From Amycolatopsis taiwanensis DSM 45107 (GTDB taxonomy: Bacteria > Actinomycetota > Actinomycetes > Mycobacteriales > Pseudonocardiaceae), in NCBI RefSeq assembly GCF_000519205.1, contig NZ_JAFB01000038.1, positions 1-64,000 of the forward strand: a stretch of 64,000 bases of DNA, written 5' to 3'. A program made the position numbers and the translations under genes. The notes beneath the pieces were generated by a model. It saw only the letters and a list, made by a program, of their open reading frames with translations, was not told the DNA's origin and searched no databases. Of the stretch, positions 36,839 through 46,308 are shown piece after piece. Each line of letters begins with the position of its first letter. The stretch's first letter is position 1.

Positions 36839-37330
36839 CTATCCCCCGGCGATCAAACCGGCAGCGACGAAGCACCGGACCACACCCCCGGGTGTGGCGA
36901 CGGTCTGTTCCGCGAGCAGCGTCCCGTCGACCGTGATCCGGCACTTCAGCGTTCCCTGCCCCCTGTCCTCGGCGGAGAGGCTGTAGAACTGCCCGCTGTG
37001 CGCGGGGATCTGCCAGCTCAACGATGCCGACCATGGGCCATCCGCCTCGGCGACCTGCGCGATGTTGGAATCCTGGACGACATAGGTGATGTTGAGGGCG
37101 CGGCCCCCGCTGAGCTCGTACTGGACGGAATGGGTGACCGGGGGTGCGGGCGCGGGGGTGACCGGCCCGGCCGCCGGCATACCGGCCGGCGGGCCCTGCG
37201 CCACGCTCGTCCGATGCGTGGTGAGCACACCGAAGACGAGACCGACAGCCAGCACTACGCCAAGGCCGGCGATCAGTGCTACAGAACCGTGACGAAGCCT
37301 TCGCTCCGGTGTGGAGTCCACCGCGGCCAC
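36839..37330 (-). CDS. MmpS-like membrane-anchored protein
   Basis: A 163-residue protein with one N-terminal membrane segment (VALIAGLGVVLAVGLVFGVL), a Pro/Ala-rich linker, and an exported beta-sandwich domain beginning VQYELSGGRALNITYV. That strand pattern and the late KCRITVDG segment match MmpS accessory proteins. No MmpL partner is nearby, so it may act alone. The GTG at 37328-37330, with GAGGAAAGG upstream, is preferred over a TTG seven codons earlier. It is followed by the DinB gene with a 10-bp gap. Confidence 0.8.
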   Translation of the reverse strand: MAAVDSTPERRLRHGSVALIAGLGVVLAVGLVFGVLTTHRTSVAQGPPAGMPAAGPVTPAPAPPVTHSVQYELSGGRALNITYVVQDSNIAQVAEADGPWSASLSWQIPAHSGQFYSLSAEDRGQGTLKCRITVDGTLLAEQTVATPGGVVRCFVAAGLIAGG

Positions 37331-37483
37331 ACGACCTTTCCTCGTCTTCAACGGTTACTCGAGAGCCGAGGGCGAATCGTTACCAGTGCGAATCCTGTGG
37401 CGATTCTTTCACCCGTGTGGGGTAATAAGGGAGTTTCGGACGACGTGCGCCGCAATTACCCGAGGCCCTCCCGTGAAGGCCCG

Positions 37484-38233
37484 CTATTCGCTCGCGTCGT
37501 CGATGTCCCCGGTCTCCACGGAGATGACCCCGGACTGCCCTGCGAGCGCCGTCAGCAGGTCGTTGACCTGCCTCGGGCCAAGCAGCCGCAGGCGCAGGTC
37601 GATCAGCGAGCGGAACCTGACGTAGCCTCCGCTGTGCCCGTCTTCCTCGTCGTCGTCGCGGTCGAGTATCTGACGGTGGGTGACGGCCTGCTCGACGGAG
37701 TATCCGGAACGGGTGGCCAGTTCGAGGATCGTCCGCAGCACCCCCTCGCCGTCCCGGTAGGTCACCCGGACGGCCGCGGTGGCCGGGCGGGTGCGGGTCA
37801 GCAGGCGAACCAGCGGCGGGTAGCCGTAAACGACCAGGAAATGGGCCGCCGTGACCACCAGCGCGAGCAGCGGCAGGCCGGCGGCGCAAGCGCACCCCAC
37901 GGCCACGCTCATCCACACCACGGCCGCCGTGGTGAGACCGCGCACGATGTCCCGCCGCACGAAGATCAGCCCGCCGCCGATGAACCCGATCCCGGACACG
38001 ATCTGCGCCGCCACCCGGGAGGGGTCCAGCACGATCCGGCCCTCGGTGAGCACGTCGGTGAAACCGTACTTGCTGACCAGGAGAAACAGCGCGGCACCGA
38101 CACCGACGAGGGTGTGCGTGCGCAACCCGGCGCTCTTCTGCTTGAGTTCGCGTTCCAGCCCGATCAGCGAACACAGCACGAGCGCGAGCAGGAGTTCACC
38201 GATCTGCGTCCAACCCTGACCTGACGGCTCCAT
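37484..38233 (-). CDS. MgtC/SapB-family membrane protein
   Basis: A 249-residue protein with about five N-terminal membrane helices and the family segments SLIGLERELKQKSAGLRTHT and VSGIGFIGGGLIF. The C-terminal ~90 residues form a soluble ACT-like domain after VRVTYRDGEGVLRTIL. MgtC proteins affect Mg homeostasis and survival in macrophages in pathogens; the role in this organism is unknown. It starts 12 bp after the stop of the FGGY kinase gene and could be read from the same transcript. Confidence 0.9.
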   Translation of the reverse strand: MEPSGQGWTQIGELLLALVLCSLIGLERELKQKSAGLRTHTLVGVGAALFLLVSKYGFTDVLTEGRIVLDPSRVAAQIVSGIGFIGGGLIFVRRDIVRGLTTAAVVWMSVAVGCACAAGLPLLALVVTAAHFLVVYGYPPLVRLLTRTRPATAAVRVTYRDGEGVLRTILELATRSGYSVEQAVTHRQILDRDDDEEDGHSGGYVRFRSLIDLRLRLLGPRQVNDLLTALAGQSGVISVETGDIDDASE

Positions 38234-38244
38234 GGTCGGCCAGT

Positions 38245-39759
38245 TTACGATCTCCCCTCGGCCTGCTTGTGCTGATCGGCCAAGAAATGCGTGATGTCCA
38301 CGGTGGCCGGATAAAGCGCGCGGTAACGGCGATAGAACTCGTCATAGACGGCCGTGCGCGCCGGATCCGGCCGGACCGTGGCGGACACCGGGTTCCACGC
38401 CGCGACATCGGGTTCTGCTCCGGTGGCGACCGCGGCGAGCAACGCGTCGCCCAGCGCGGCGCCGATCGTCTCGGCCGGCACCTGCTGCTCCTGGCCGGTC
38501 ACGTCGGTCACGATCTGGGTCCACAGTCCGCCCTGCGTCCCCCCGCCGACCGCGACCAGTCGTTTGGCCCGCCCACCCGAGGCGTGCATGACCTCCAGGT
38601 TGTGCCGAACGCCGTAGGCGATTCCCTCCAGGGTCGCCCGATACAGCTCCCCCAGCCCGTGACCGGTGGTCAGGCCGGCGATGATCCCGCGGGCGTCGGG
38701 ATCGAACAGCGGGGTGCGCTCGCCGGCGAAGTACGGCAGCAGCAACAATCCCCGGCTGCCCGCCGGCACCTCGGCGGCCCGGCGGAGGAGATCGGCGAAA
38801 TCGCCGCCGACCAACTCGCGCAGCCAACTGGTGATGGCACCGGACGTGGCCATGCCCGCCGCCAGCGAAAACGTGCCCGGGAAGGCGCCGCGGGTGGTCC
38901 ACAGGCCGGGGTGGGGCCGTGGGTCGGCGAGCACCTGCACGAGGAACATCGTGGTGCCGTACATGACCATCGTGTCCCCCGGGTCGGCGACGCCGACGCT
39001 GGCCGCCTCCGCCCACGCGTCCACGGTCCCGGTGGTGACCGGTAGTCCTTGGGGCAGGCCGGTTTCCCGTGCCGCCGCGGCGGTCACCCGGCCGGCCACC
39101 TCGGTGGGCCAGAGCAGCCGGGGCAACTCGATCCCCGGCGCCACCTTCGCCGACCAGTCCGGTGCCCACCGGGCGTCGCGCAGGTCGTACATCGGGTCGC
39201 ATTGGCTTGCCGAATGATGATCCAGCACGTACTCGCCGGTGAGCCGGTGTACCAGGAACGAACTGGCCATCAGGAACAGCCTGGTGCGGGCGAAAACCTC
39301 CGGCTCGTGGCGGGCGAGCCACACCCATTTCGGCCCGACCGCCTGGGAGGACAGCGGGGTGCCGGCACGGTCCAGAATGGACTCCGCGCCGAGTTCGGCG
39401 GTCAGCTCGGCGATTTCGGCCTCCGCCCGGGTGTCCACTCCATACAGGATCGCCGGGCGGAGCGGCCGGCCATCGGCGTCCGCGGGCAGCAGCACCGGAC
39501 CGATGCCGCTCACCGCGAGCCCGGCCAGCCGCCGGCCGTCGGCGGCGGCCACCAGCTCGCGCGCGATGGCCAGGAAGTCCTGCCACCACACGGTTTCCGC
39601 GTCGTGCTCGACCCAGCCTGGGTGCGGGTGTGACGTTTCGTGCGGGCGTGAGGCGCGGGCCAGGATCTCGCCTCGCGGCGTCACCAGCACGCCCTTCGAA
39701 CTCGACGTGCCGATGTCGATGCCCAGGAGCAGCCCGTCGCCCACGGAATCAGCGGCCAT
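38245..39759 (-). CDS. FGGY-family carbohydrate kinase (xylulokinase-like)
   Basis: It phosphorylates a ketose made by the neighbouring isomerase. It has 504 residues from the ATG, with AAGGAG upstream. The phosphate-1 loop GIDIGTSSSKG is near residues 13-23, and AYGVRHNLEVM and VGGGTQGGLWTQIVTDVTG in the C-domain are FGGY-like. The closest family type is XylB, but the exact sugar cannot be told. It starts 11 bp after the isomerase stop, so the two genes are one transcription unit. Confidence 0.92.
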   Translation of the reverse strand: MAADSVGDGLLLGIDIGTSSSKGVLVTPRGEILARASRPHETSHPHPGWVEHDAETVWWQDFLAIARELVAAADGRRLAGLAVSGIGPVLLPADADGRPLRPAILYGVDTRAEAEIAELTAELGAESILDRAGTPLSSQAVGPKWVWLARHEPEVFARTRLFLMASSFLVHRLTGEYVLDHHSASQCDPMYDLRDARWAPDWSAKVAPGIELPRLLWPTEVAGRVTAAAARETGLPQGLPVTTGTVDAWAEAASVGVADPGDTMVMYGTTMFLVQVLADPRPHPGLWTTRGAFPGTFSLAAGMATSGAITSWLRELVGGDFADLLRRAAEVPAGSRGLLLLPYFAGERTPLFDPDARGIIAGLTTGHGLGELYRATLEGIAYGVRHNLEVMHASGGRAKRLVAVGGGTQGGLWTQIVTDVTGQEQQVPAETIGAALGDALLAAVATGAEPDVAAWNPVSATVRPDPARTAVYDEFYRRYRALYPATVDITHFLADQHKQAEGRS

Positions 39760-39770
39760 TCCCGGGCTCC

Positions 39771-41198
39771 TTAAGCGCTCTCGCCGGCGCGGGTCCACTC
39801 CTCAAGCCGCACGCCCAGCAGTTTGGCCACGGCCCGCATCTCCGGGCGCCGGTCGCCGGGGACGGCGTGGATGTGGTTCGCGCCGAAGCGGGACAGGAAC
39901 GTCGGCCCGTCCACGTCCAGCCGGGCGAAGGCATGCGGCCATTCCGGGGTCGACTGCCGGATCAGCTCTTCGTTGGTGGCCTCGTCGTAACTTTCGAAAT
40001 CGCCGAGCATCAGTTGCAGTCGGTATTCGCCCGCTTCCCGGGTGAGCCGGCCGAGCGTCATCCGGCCCGGTGCGGCGATGTGCTGCACGGAAGCGCCGCC
40101 CGCCGGGAAGAAGAACACCTCGGGATAGAGATTGACCTTGGCGAGGTTCTCCGCGGGATCGTCGCTGCGCGCCGCGTACCAGGTCGCGTGCTGGCCCGAG
40201 TTGCACAGGTCCCAGATGTCCCGATCCGCGTGGTAGTGCCGGACGTCGGCGAAGAGCACCGGGTCACCGGAGATCTTGTGGAACAGCTGCATGGTGAGCG
40301 CGCCGTCCATGTCCGCCTCGGTGGCGGTGACGTGCACGGGCTTCGGCCCGTTCCAGTCGTAGGGGTCGTTGAGGAAGGCCTCGGTGACATCCATCGTGGC
40401 GAAGTGCTCGGTCAGCTCGGGCTGGCCCTTGATACCGGAAAAGTCGAGCTTGCGTTCCTCGATGATCTCGCGGATCGCCAGGTACGACCGGATCTGCCGC
40501 TCCAGCAGTTCCGGCGTGAGCTTCTTGCCGTCGTAGTGCACACCCGCGGCATGCTTTTCGATCCATTCCCGCGCCTTGACCGCCTCGCCGGCGTCGGCCT
40601 GCTCGGCGCGGAGCACGAGTTCGTACTGGTCGATCTCCTCGACGTCGATGCCGAACTGGCGCATCCACTGGTCGGTGTTGGCGACCGCGGTGTTCATGCC
40701 CATCGGCCGCCCGCCGAACCGGCCGAACGTGGCACCGCGCAGCGACGCCACCGCGGCGGCGGCCCGTGCCTGGACGCCCACGTCGGCGATCAGCGCGGCA
40801 TCGTCGGGGGCGCCCCACAGGCGGGTGTGGGTGCGGCCGATCTGGTCGAGGGCACCGCCGGCGGCGAGCATGCCGACCAGCCCGGGCTCGGTGGGATCGG
40901 TGCTGGCCACCAGGACCAGCGGGGTGCTGGTGGCGTCCGCGGCGAGCATGGTGAAGTGCGGGAAGCTCCACACCGCGTAGTAGAAGATCGTCACGTCCAC
41001 GCCCGCGGCCGCGACCTGCCGGGCCACGGAAGTCGCGAGCGTGTTCGTGGCCACCAGTTCCTCGCCGGCCACCACCTGATGGCCCGCCGCGCTCAGCGAC
41101 CGGACCAAGGCGTCCTGTTTGGACTGAATGAACCCGGCGTTGCGCGCGTGCACATGGTCGCGTCCGTCCGAGATGCTGATCACGCCGATGCGGGCCAC
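39771..41198 (-). CDS. L-fucose/L-arabinose isomerase family protein
   Basis: An aldose-ketose isomerase of the FucI/AraA superfamily, 475 residues from GTG with GGAAGG upstream. Putative metal ligands by position: E294 in TEADMDGALT, D318 in LFADVRHYH and a histidine near 442 in GANHIHAVPGD. It lacks the long N-terminal domain arrangement of E. coli FucI and belongs to the shorter FucI-like group. The sugar is unknown. A perfect 16-bp palindrome upstream marks LacI control. Confidence 0.88.
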   Translation of the reverse strand: MARIGVISISDGRDHVHARNAGFIQSKQDALVRSLSAAGHQVVAGEELVATNTLATSVARQVAAAGVDVTIFYYAVWSFPHFTMLAADATSTPLVLVASTDPTEPGLVGMLAAGGALDQIGRTHTRLWGAPDDAALIADVGVQARAAAAVASLRGATFGRFGGRPMGMNTAVANTDQWMRQFGIDVEEIDQYELVLRAEQADAGEAVKAREWIEKHAAGVHYDGKKLTPELLERQIRSYLAIREIIEERKLDFSGIKGQPELTEHFATMDVTEAFLNDPYDWNGPKPVHVTATEADMDGALTMQLFHKISGDPVLFADVRHYHADRDIWDLCNSGQHATWYAARSDDPAENLAKVNLYPEVFFFPAGGASVQHIAAPGRMTLGRLTREAGEYRLQLMLGDFESYDEATNEELIRQSTPEWPHAFARLDVDGPTFLSRFGANHIHAVPGDRRPEMRAVAKLLGVRLEEWTRAGESA

Positions 41199-41220
41199 GG
41201 TATCTGCCTTCCGGGGTGTC

Positions 41221-41236
41221 GAGTAATCGATTACTC
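41221..41236. promoter_or_regulatory. LacI-family operator, isomerase promoter
   Basis: GAGTAATCGATTACTC is a perfect 16-bp palindrome with the central CG typical of LacI-family operators. It lies 22 bp before the isomerase GTG, in the divergent gap with the lacI-type gene. A 14/16 match lies upstream of the importer ATPase at 46130-46145. Confidence 0.85.
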
Positions 41237-41405
41237 AGACGCTATGCTGGACAGTGAGCGGTGTCAAATACGACCCAGTGCGCCGATGAGCGGTCCCCAC
41301 ACCGAAGTGGCGGGCTATCGTGTCGGCGGGAGGCTCGACCAGCGCGAAGACCGGCTCGCCACTCGGTCGCGCCGAGCGCCGCCGGCGTGGCAACAGGAGG
41401 AAAAG

Positions 41406-42386
41406 GTGGCGACCATCAACGACGTGGCCCGGCGCGCCGGGGTGTCCACGGCCACCGTCTCCCGCGCGCTCAACGGTAAGTCCACAGTGGACCCGGCGTT
41501 GGTGACACGGGTCCGCGCGGCGGCCAAGGAGCTCGGGTACCACCCCAACGGCCTGGCCCGCAATCTCCGGCGGCAGGAGACCGCGGTCCTCGCCCTGATC
41601 ATCGCCGACGTGGAGAACCCGTTCTTCACCGCGATCGCCCGTGGCGTCGAGGATGTTGCGCAGGCCGAGGGCTACTCCGTGGTGCTGTGCAACTCCGACG
41701 AGAGCGCGGAAAAGGAGCGTCGCTACATCGATGTGGCGCTCCAGGAACGGGTTGCCGGGGTGATCCTCTCCCCTACCGGCGCGACGTCCAACGTCGAACG
41801 GCTACACGAACGCGGCACGCCGGTCGTCGCCGTGGACCGGCCACTCCCGGCGGGCGATCAGGTGCTGGTGGACACGCGGCTCGCCGCACGGGAAGCCACC
41901 AACCACCTGATCGCCGCCGGATACCGCAGAATCGGCTGCGTGACCGGACCCGCCGGGGTACGCACCGCGAACGACCGCCTCGCCGGCTACCGCGACGCGA
42001 TCCGGGCCGCGAACCGTCCGGAACTCTTCCGCCACGGACAGTACTGGGCCGCCGGTGGAAAGCAGGCCACGGTCGAGTTGCTCGCCGAGCCCGAACCACC
42101 CGACGCGCTGCTGATCGCCAACAGCGCCATGGCAATCGGCGTGCTCGAAGCCCTCAGCGAAGCGAAGCTGCGTCTCGGCCGTGACATCGGCGTCGTCACC
42201 TTCGACGACGCCGCGTGGGCCACCCTGATCGACCCGCCGTTGACCGTCGTGGCCCAGCCCGCCTACGAAATCGGCGAGCAGGCCGCGAAACTCCTCTTCG
42301 CCAGAATCGGCGACCCCTCCCCGCCACCGCACACGGTCACCCTCGCGGCGCGGCTGGTCACCCGCGGCAGCACCCTGCGCGGGTAA
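41406..42386 (+). CDS. LacI-family transcriptional regulator
   Basis: A 326-residue repressor with the LacI HTH (TINDVARRAGVSTATVSRAL), hinge (YHPNGLARNLR) and a periplasmic-binding-protein-like sensor domain with LALIIADVENPFF and a late GVVTFDDAAW. The GTG start has GGAGG six nt upstream. It is divergent from the isomerase gene and converges with the importer binding-protein gene (11 bp between stops). It most likely responds to the imported sugar or a phosphorylated product and controls both flanking operons through the shared palindrome. Confidence 0.94.
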   Translation: MATINDVARRAGVSTATVSRALNGKSTVDPALVTRVRAAAKELGYHPNGLARNLRRQETAVLALIIADVENPFFTAIARGVEDVAQAEGYSVVLCNSDESAEKERRYIDVALQERVAGVILSPTGATSNVERLHERGTPVVAVDRPLPAGDQVLVDTRLAAREATNHLIAAGYRRIGCVTGPAGVRTANDRLAGYRDAIRAANRPELFRHGQYWAAGGKQATVELLAEPEPPDALLIANSAMAIGVLEALSEAKLRLGRDIGVVTFDDAAWATLIDPPLTVVAQPAYEIGEQAAKLLFARIGDPSPPPHTVTLAARLVTRGSTLRG

Positions 42387-42397
42387 GCCGCTCACCG

Positions 42398-43411
42398 CTA
42401 TTGGCGGTTGAGTTCGGCGTAGACCTGTGGCGCGTTGTCCTTGGTGACCAGTTTCGTCGACAGGGTGTCGGTTTTCGGCACCTGCTGGCAGTCGATGAGC
42501 AGCTTCTTCGCCGCGTCGACCGCCTCCCTTCCACCGGTGGGGTAAACGAACGTGGCAGAGATTCGCCCGGCCTCGACCGCCTTGATCCCGCCCGCCTCGA
42601 TGGGCAGCCCGTCGATCCCGGTGATCGGCAGGTCCGGCCGCCCGGCGTTGGTCGCGGCGATCCGCGCGCCTTCGGCCATCGGGTCGTTCTGCGAATAGAT
42701 CGCCTGGATGTCGGGGTTCGCCTTGAGAATCGCGTCCGCCTGCTGCTCGCCCTTGTCCTGCAGCCAGTCGCCGTCCTGGGCGGCGACGATCTGGATGTTG
42801 TGGCCGGCGATGCCCTGGTCGAACCCGTCGGCGCGCTCCTTCGCCGGGGTGGACCCGGCCAGCCCGCGCAACTCGGCGATCTTCCCGCCCTGCGGCAGCA
42901 GCACGTTCGCGAAGTACTGCCCGGCCTGTCGGCCGATGTCGACGTTGTCCGCGCCGATGAACTCGGTGTAGGCGTCGCCGTCCACCTTGCGGTCGAGCAC
43001 CAGGACCGGGATTCCCTTGTCGTAGGCCTGTTTCACCACCGCGGTGAGCGGCGTCGCCTCGTTCGGGCTGATGATCAGCAGGTCGATCTGCTGGGTGAGA
43101 AAGTTGGTCACCTGCTCGACCTGCTTCGCGTTGTCCTGTGCGGCATCGGCGAACTTGACGGTGAACTGGGGCACCGTCGAGGCGGCCTGGCGAATGTCGT
43201 CGTCCATCCGCTGGCGGTACGGCTCGGCCACGTTCGCCTGGCTCATGCCGATCGTGTAACTCCCGCCCGGGCCGTGACATTTGCTGGGCGCCGCCTGCTG
43301 CCCGCCGCCCGTACCCGCGTTCTCGTGGGTGGTGCCGCACGCCGTGCCGGCCGCGATCACGGCACACGCCGCCAGCGCCGCACCCACCACCGTGGATGAC
43401 CGCATCGTCAT
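42398..43411 (-). CDS. Sugar ABC importer, substrate-binding lipoprotein (ribose type)
   Basis: A 337-residue periplasmic-binding-protein family 4 member. An N-terminal lipoprotein signal ends at C25 (AAGTAC). The domain begins YTIGMSQANVAEPYRQRMDDD, and QQIDLLIISPNEATPL and GIPVLVLDRKV match the RbsB fold. It follows the permease by 59 bp. The family binds pentoses or hexoses; with the neighbouring isomerase and kinase an aldose such as L-arabinose, fucose or similar is plausible. The start is ATG with GGAGGGG upstream. Confidence 0.93.
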   Translation of the reverse strand: MTMRSSTVVGAALAACAVIAAGTACGTTHENAGTGGGQQAAPSKCHGPGGSYTIGMSQANVAEPYRQRMDDDIRQAASTVPQFTVKFADAAQDNAKQVEQVTNFLTQQIDLLIISPNEATPLTAVVKQAYDKGIPVLVLDRKVDGDAYTEFIGADNVDIGRQAGQYFANVLLPQGGKIAELRGLAGSTPAKERADGFDQGIAGHNIQIVAAQDGDWLQDKGEQQADAILKANPDIQAIYSQNDPMAEGARIAATNAGRPDLPITGIDGLPIEAGGIKAVEAGRISATFVYPTGGREAVDAAKKLLIDCQQVPKTDTLSTKLVTKDNAPQVYAELNRQ

Positions 43412-43470
43412 TCCCCTCCACCTCCTGTGCTGTTGTTGAAGTTCTCCTCTGATGTGAATCCGACGCGAAG

Positions 43471-44493
43471 TCACGAAACCGATGCCGGACGCAACTGTTG
43501 CAGGCCCGCGGCCAGGACGATGACCAGGCCGATGATGAGCAGTTGGACGTTGGAGTCGACGTTGCGCAGCCCGAGGATGTTGCGAAGCACACCGACGAGC
43601 AGGGCGCCCGCGACCGTGCCGGCCACCGAGCCGCGGCCCCCGGCAAGGCTGGTGCCGCCGATCACGACGGCGGCGATCGCGTCCAGTTCGTATCCCGTGC
43701 CGTCGTTGGGACCGCCGAAGTTCAACTGTCCCGCGTGGACGATGCCGGCCAGCGCCGCCAGCAGCCCGCAGAAGCCGAACACCAGGATTTTCACCCGCGT
43801 CACCGGCACCCCGGACAGCCGCGCCGCCTTCTCGTTGCCGCCGATGGCATACACGTGCCGCGAAAACGCGCTGACCCGCAGCAGCACCACGGCCAGCGCG
43901 GCGACCACGATGAAGATCAGCGCCGGGATCGGGACCAGGCCGTCGAAGGTCCGCTCGCCCAGCAACGAGAACGCAGGCGGTGCCTGGCCCGGCCGGTCGC
44001 CATAGGTGATCGCGATCGCCTGCCCGCCGGACCAGATCCGGGCCAGCCCGCGCGCGATCTGCATGCCCGCGAGGGTCACGATGAACGCCTGGATGCCGAA
44101 GGTCGCGATCGCGACCCCCTGCAGCAACCCGAAGGCCAGGCCGATGGCCAGCACACTCAGCACCGCCGGCACAATCCCGAAACCGTTGTTCACCAGCAAC
44201 GACGCCGACCCGACGCTGGCCAGGCCGAGCACCGAGCCGACCGACAGGTCGATCCCGCCGATCAGGATCACCAGGGTCATCCCCACGGCGAGAATGCCGA
44301 TCTCGGAAATCGACCGCACGACGTTGAACAGGTTGCCGGAGTCGAGGAACAGCAGTTGCCCGTTCTTGCTCGGCGAGTAGAACACCGCGGCGATGAACAC
44401 CAGGGCAAGGCCGAACAGGCTCTGGAACTTGAACAGGGTGGGCAGGAACTGGCGGCGCCGGTCGAGGGCTCCTTCGGCGAGCTTGGTGTTCAT
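43471..44493 (-). CDS. Sugar ABC importer, permease (RbsC type)
   Basis: A 340-residue membrane protein with 8-10 hydrophobic segments. Family markers are VGMTLVILIGGIDLSVGSVLGL and the ATPase-contacting loop LDAIAAVVIGGTSLAGGRGS. The ATG is preceded by GGAGGG. It is the middle gene of the importer operon, 20 bp after the ATPase gene. Confidence 0.95.
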   Translation of the reverse strand: MNTKLAEGALDRRRQFLPTLFKFQSLFGLALVFIAAVFYSPSKNGQLLFLDSGNLFNVVRSISEIGILAVGMTLVILIGGIDLSVGSVLGLASVGSASLLVNNGFGIVPAVLSVLAIGLAFGLLQGVAIATFGIQAFIVTLAGMQIARGLARIWSGGQAIAITYGDRPGQAPPAFSLLGERTFDGLVPIPALIFIVVAALAVVLLRVSAFSRHVYAIGGNEKAARLSGVPVTRVKILVFGFCGLLAALAGIVHAGQLNFGGPNDGTGYELDAIAAVVIGGTSLAGGRGSVAGTVAGALLVGVLRNILGLRNVDSNVQLLIIGLVIVLAAGLQQLRPASVS

Positions 44494-44513
44494 CGCTGTC
44501 CCTCCGCGGTTGT

Positions 44514-46094
44514 TCAACCCCCACCTCCCACGGTCAGGCCCTCCACGGCACCCTGCCCCATCGCGGCGGCGAGCACCTCGGCCTCCGACACCTCGCTGGT
44601 ATTCAGCTCGTGCACGCTTCGCCCGTCCCGCACGAGGACTACCCGATGACACACGCCGACCAGCTCGGCCGGCTCCGACGACGCGAGCAGCACCCCGAGG
44701 CCCTGGCTCGCCGCCTCCCAGAGCAACCGGTAGATCTCCGCCTTGGCGCCGACGTCGACGCCCCGCGTCGGCTCGTCCAGTAGCAGCAGGCGGGGCTCGG
44801 TGAGCAGGTTGCGACCGAGCACCACTTTCTGCTGGTTCCCACCGGAAAGCGCGCCGACCGGTGCGTGGAGCGACGCGAGCTTCACCCCCAGCCGCTCGGT
44901 GGCGGTTCGTGCCGTGCCGCGTTCCCGCTTGGACGACACCAGCCCCAGCCGGGCAATCCTGTCCACAATGGATAACACGGTGTTGGCCAGCACCGAGTGC
45001 TCCAGGGCCAGCCCGGCGATCCGCCGGTCCTCGGGCACGAACGCGATGCCGAGTTCGAGGGCCTGCCGCGGCCCGCGCGGCCGGACCGGCCGGCCACCGA
45101 GCAGGACCCGGCCGTCCCACGGTCCCCGCGCGCCCACCCCGTACAGCGTCTCCAGCAGTTCGGTCCGGCCGGAGCCGAGCAATCCGGCGAGCCCGACGAT
45201 CTCCCCTTCCCCAACCCGAAGCGTGATTCCGGCCGGATCGCGGCGGCCCGGCCGCGACCGCCGCACCGCCAGACCCTCCACCCGGAGCAGGTCGGCTGCC
45301 CCCGACGTCACCGCCACCGCCTCGCCCGCGCCGTCGGTCGCGCGGAACATCAGGTGCACCGGGCGCCCGACCATGGCCTCGGATGCCTGCGCCGCGGTCA
45401 TCGACCGGGCGTCGAACTCGGCCACCACCCCGCCGTTGCGCAGCACCGTCGCCCGGTCGGCGACCCGCCCGATCTCCTCCATGCGGTGGGAGATGTAGAC
45501 GATCCCGGCCCCGGCCAGGCGCAGCTCGGCGATCACCGCGAACAGCCGGTCGACCTCGCGCGCGGACAGCGCGGACGTCGGCTCGTCCATGATCAGGAGA
45601 CGGGCCTCGTGGGAAAGCGCCTTGACGATGGTGACCAGCTGCTGTTCGCCGGTGCGCAACTGCTCGACCGGGCGCCGCGGGTCGATGGGCACCCCGGTGC
45701 GCTCGATCAGCGCGGCGGTCTCGCGCACCATGCGCCGGCGGTCGACGACGCCCAACCGGGTCCTGGGCTCCCGCCCGAGGAACACGTTCTCCGCGACCGA
45801 CAGCGCGGGTACCAGGTCCAGCTCCTGGTGGATCATCGCGATCCCGGCCCGCTGGGCGTCGGCCGGTCCGGTGAACCGCACCGGCTCGCCGCCGATCCGG
45901 ATCCGGCCCCGATATCCACCGACCTCGCCGGAGAGGATCTTCATCAGGGTGGACTTGCCGGCGCCGTTCTCGCCCAGCAGTGCGTGCACTTCCCCGGCCC
46001 GCACCGTGAAGTCGGCGCCGGCGACGGCCTGCACCCCGCCGAAGGACTTGCTTACGCCGATCATCTCGACCAGCGGAGCGCTCGATTCAGCCAC
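44514..46094 (-). CDS. Sugar ABC importer, double ATPase (RbsA/XylG type)
   Basis: A 526-residue protein with two fused ABC domains. The first has Walker A GENGAGKST and a Walker B MDEPTSAL. The second has the usual degenerate P-loop GLLGSGRTEL, signature SGGNQQKVVLGR and LLDEPTRGVDVG. This layout is standard for carbohydrate-uptake importers of the CUT2 type. The start is GTG. The LacI-type operator at 46130-46145 lies 35 bp upstream. It is the first gene of the operon. Confidence 0.95.
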   Translation of the reverse strand: MAESSAPLVEMIGVSKSFGGVQAVAGADFTVRAGEVHALLGENGAGKSTLMKILSGEVGGYRGRIRIGGEPVRFTGPADAQRAGIAMIHQELDLVPALSVAENVFLGREPRTRLGVVDRRRMVRETAALIERTGVPIDPRRPVEQLRTGEQQLVTIVKALSHEARLLIMDEPTSALSAREVDRLFAVIAELRLAGAGIVYISHRMEEIGRVADRATVLRNGGVVAEFDARSMTAAQASEAMVGRPVHLMFRATDGAGEAVAVTSGAADLLRVEGLAVRRSRPGRRDPAGITLRVGEGEIVGLAGLLGSGRTELLETLYGVGARGPWDGRVLLGGRPVRPRGPRQALELGIAFVPEDRRIAGLALEHSVLANTVLSIVDRIARLGLVSSKRERGTARTATERLGVKLASLHAPVGALSGGNQQKVVLGRNLLTEPRLLLLDEPTRGVDVGAKAEIYRLLWEAASQGLGVLLASSEPAELVGVCHRVVLVRDGRSVHELNTSEVSEAEVLAAAMGQGAVEGLTVGGGG

Positions 46095-46129
46095 GACGCG
46101 TCTCGTCCATCTCGACTCCGCACTTGAGC

Positions 46130-46145
46130 GAGAAATCGATTACTT
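46130..46145. promoter_or_regulatory. LacI-family operator, importer promoter
   Basis: GAGAAATCGATTACTT matches 14 of 16 bases of the palindrome upstream of the isomerase, including the ATCGAT centre. It lies 35 bp before the ATPase start, suitable for repression by the same regulator. Confidence 0.78.
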
Positions 46146-46249
46146 CGGCGAAGTTAGATGGGGTCACGCCACGTGTCAATCCCTCAATCGGGCTCGGCTG
46201 TGTCCAACCCGCATCAAAGGAGTGTTCAACTCACGGCGGTTCAGGTTCA

Positions 46250-46281
46250 ACTCGCGCGCGCCCCATTTCACGCGCGCGAGT
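46250..46281. terminator. Terminator after the S9 peptidase gene
   Basis: A perfect 11-bp stem, ACTCGCGCGCG / CGCGCGCGAGT, with a 10-nt loop lies 28 bp beyond the S9 peptidase stop and upstream of the importer promoter. There is no U-tract. Confidence 0.8.
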
Positions 46282-46308
46282 CGAACCTTCACACCTTCGA
46301 GTAGAGCG

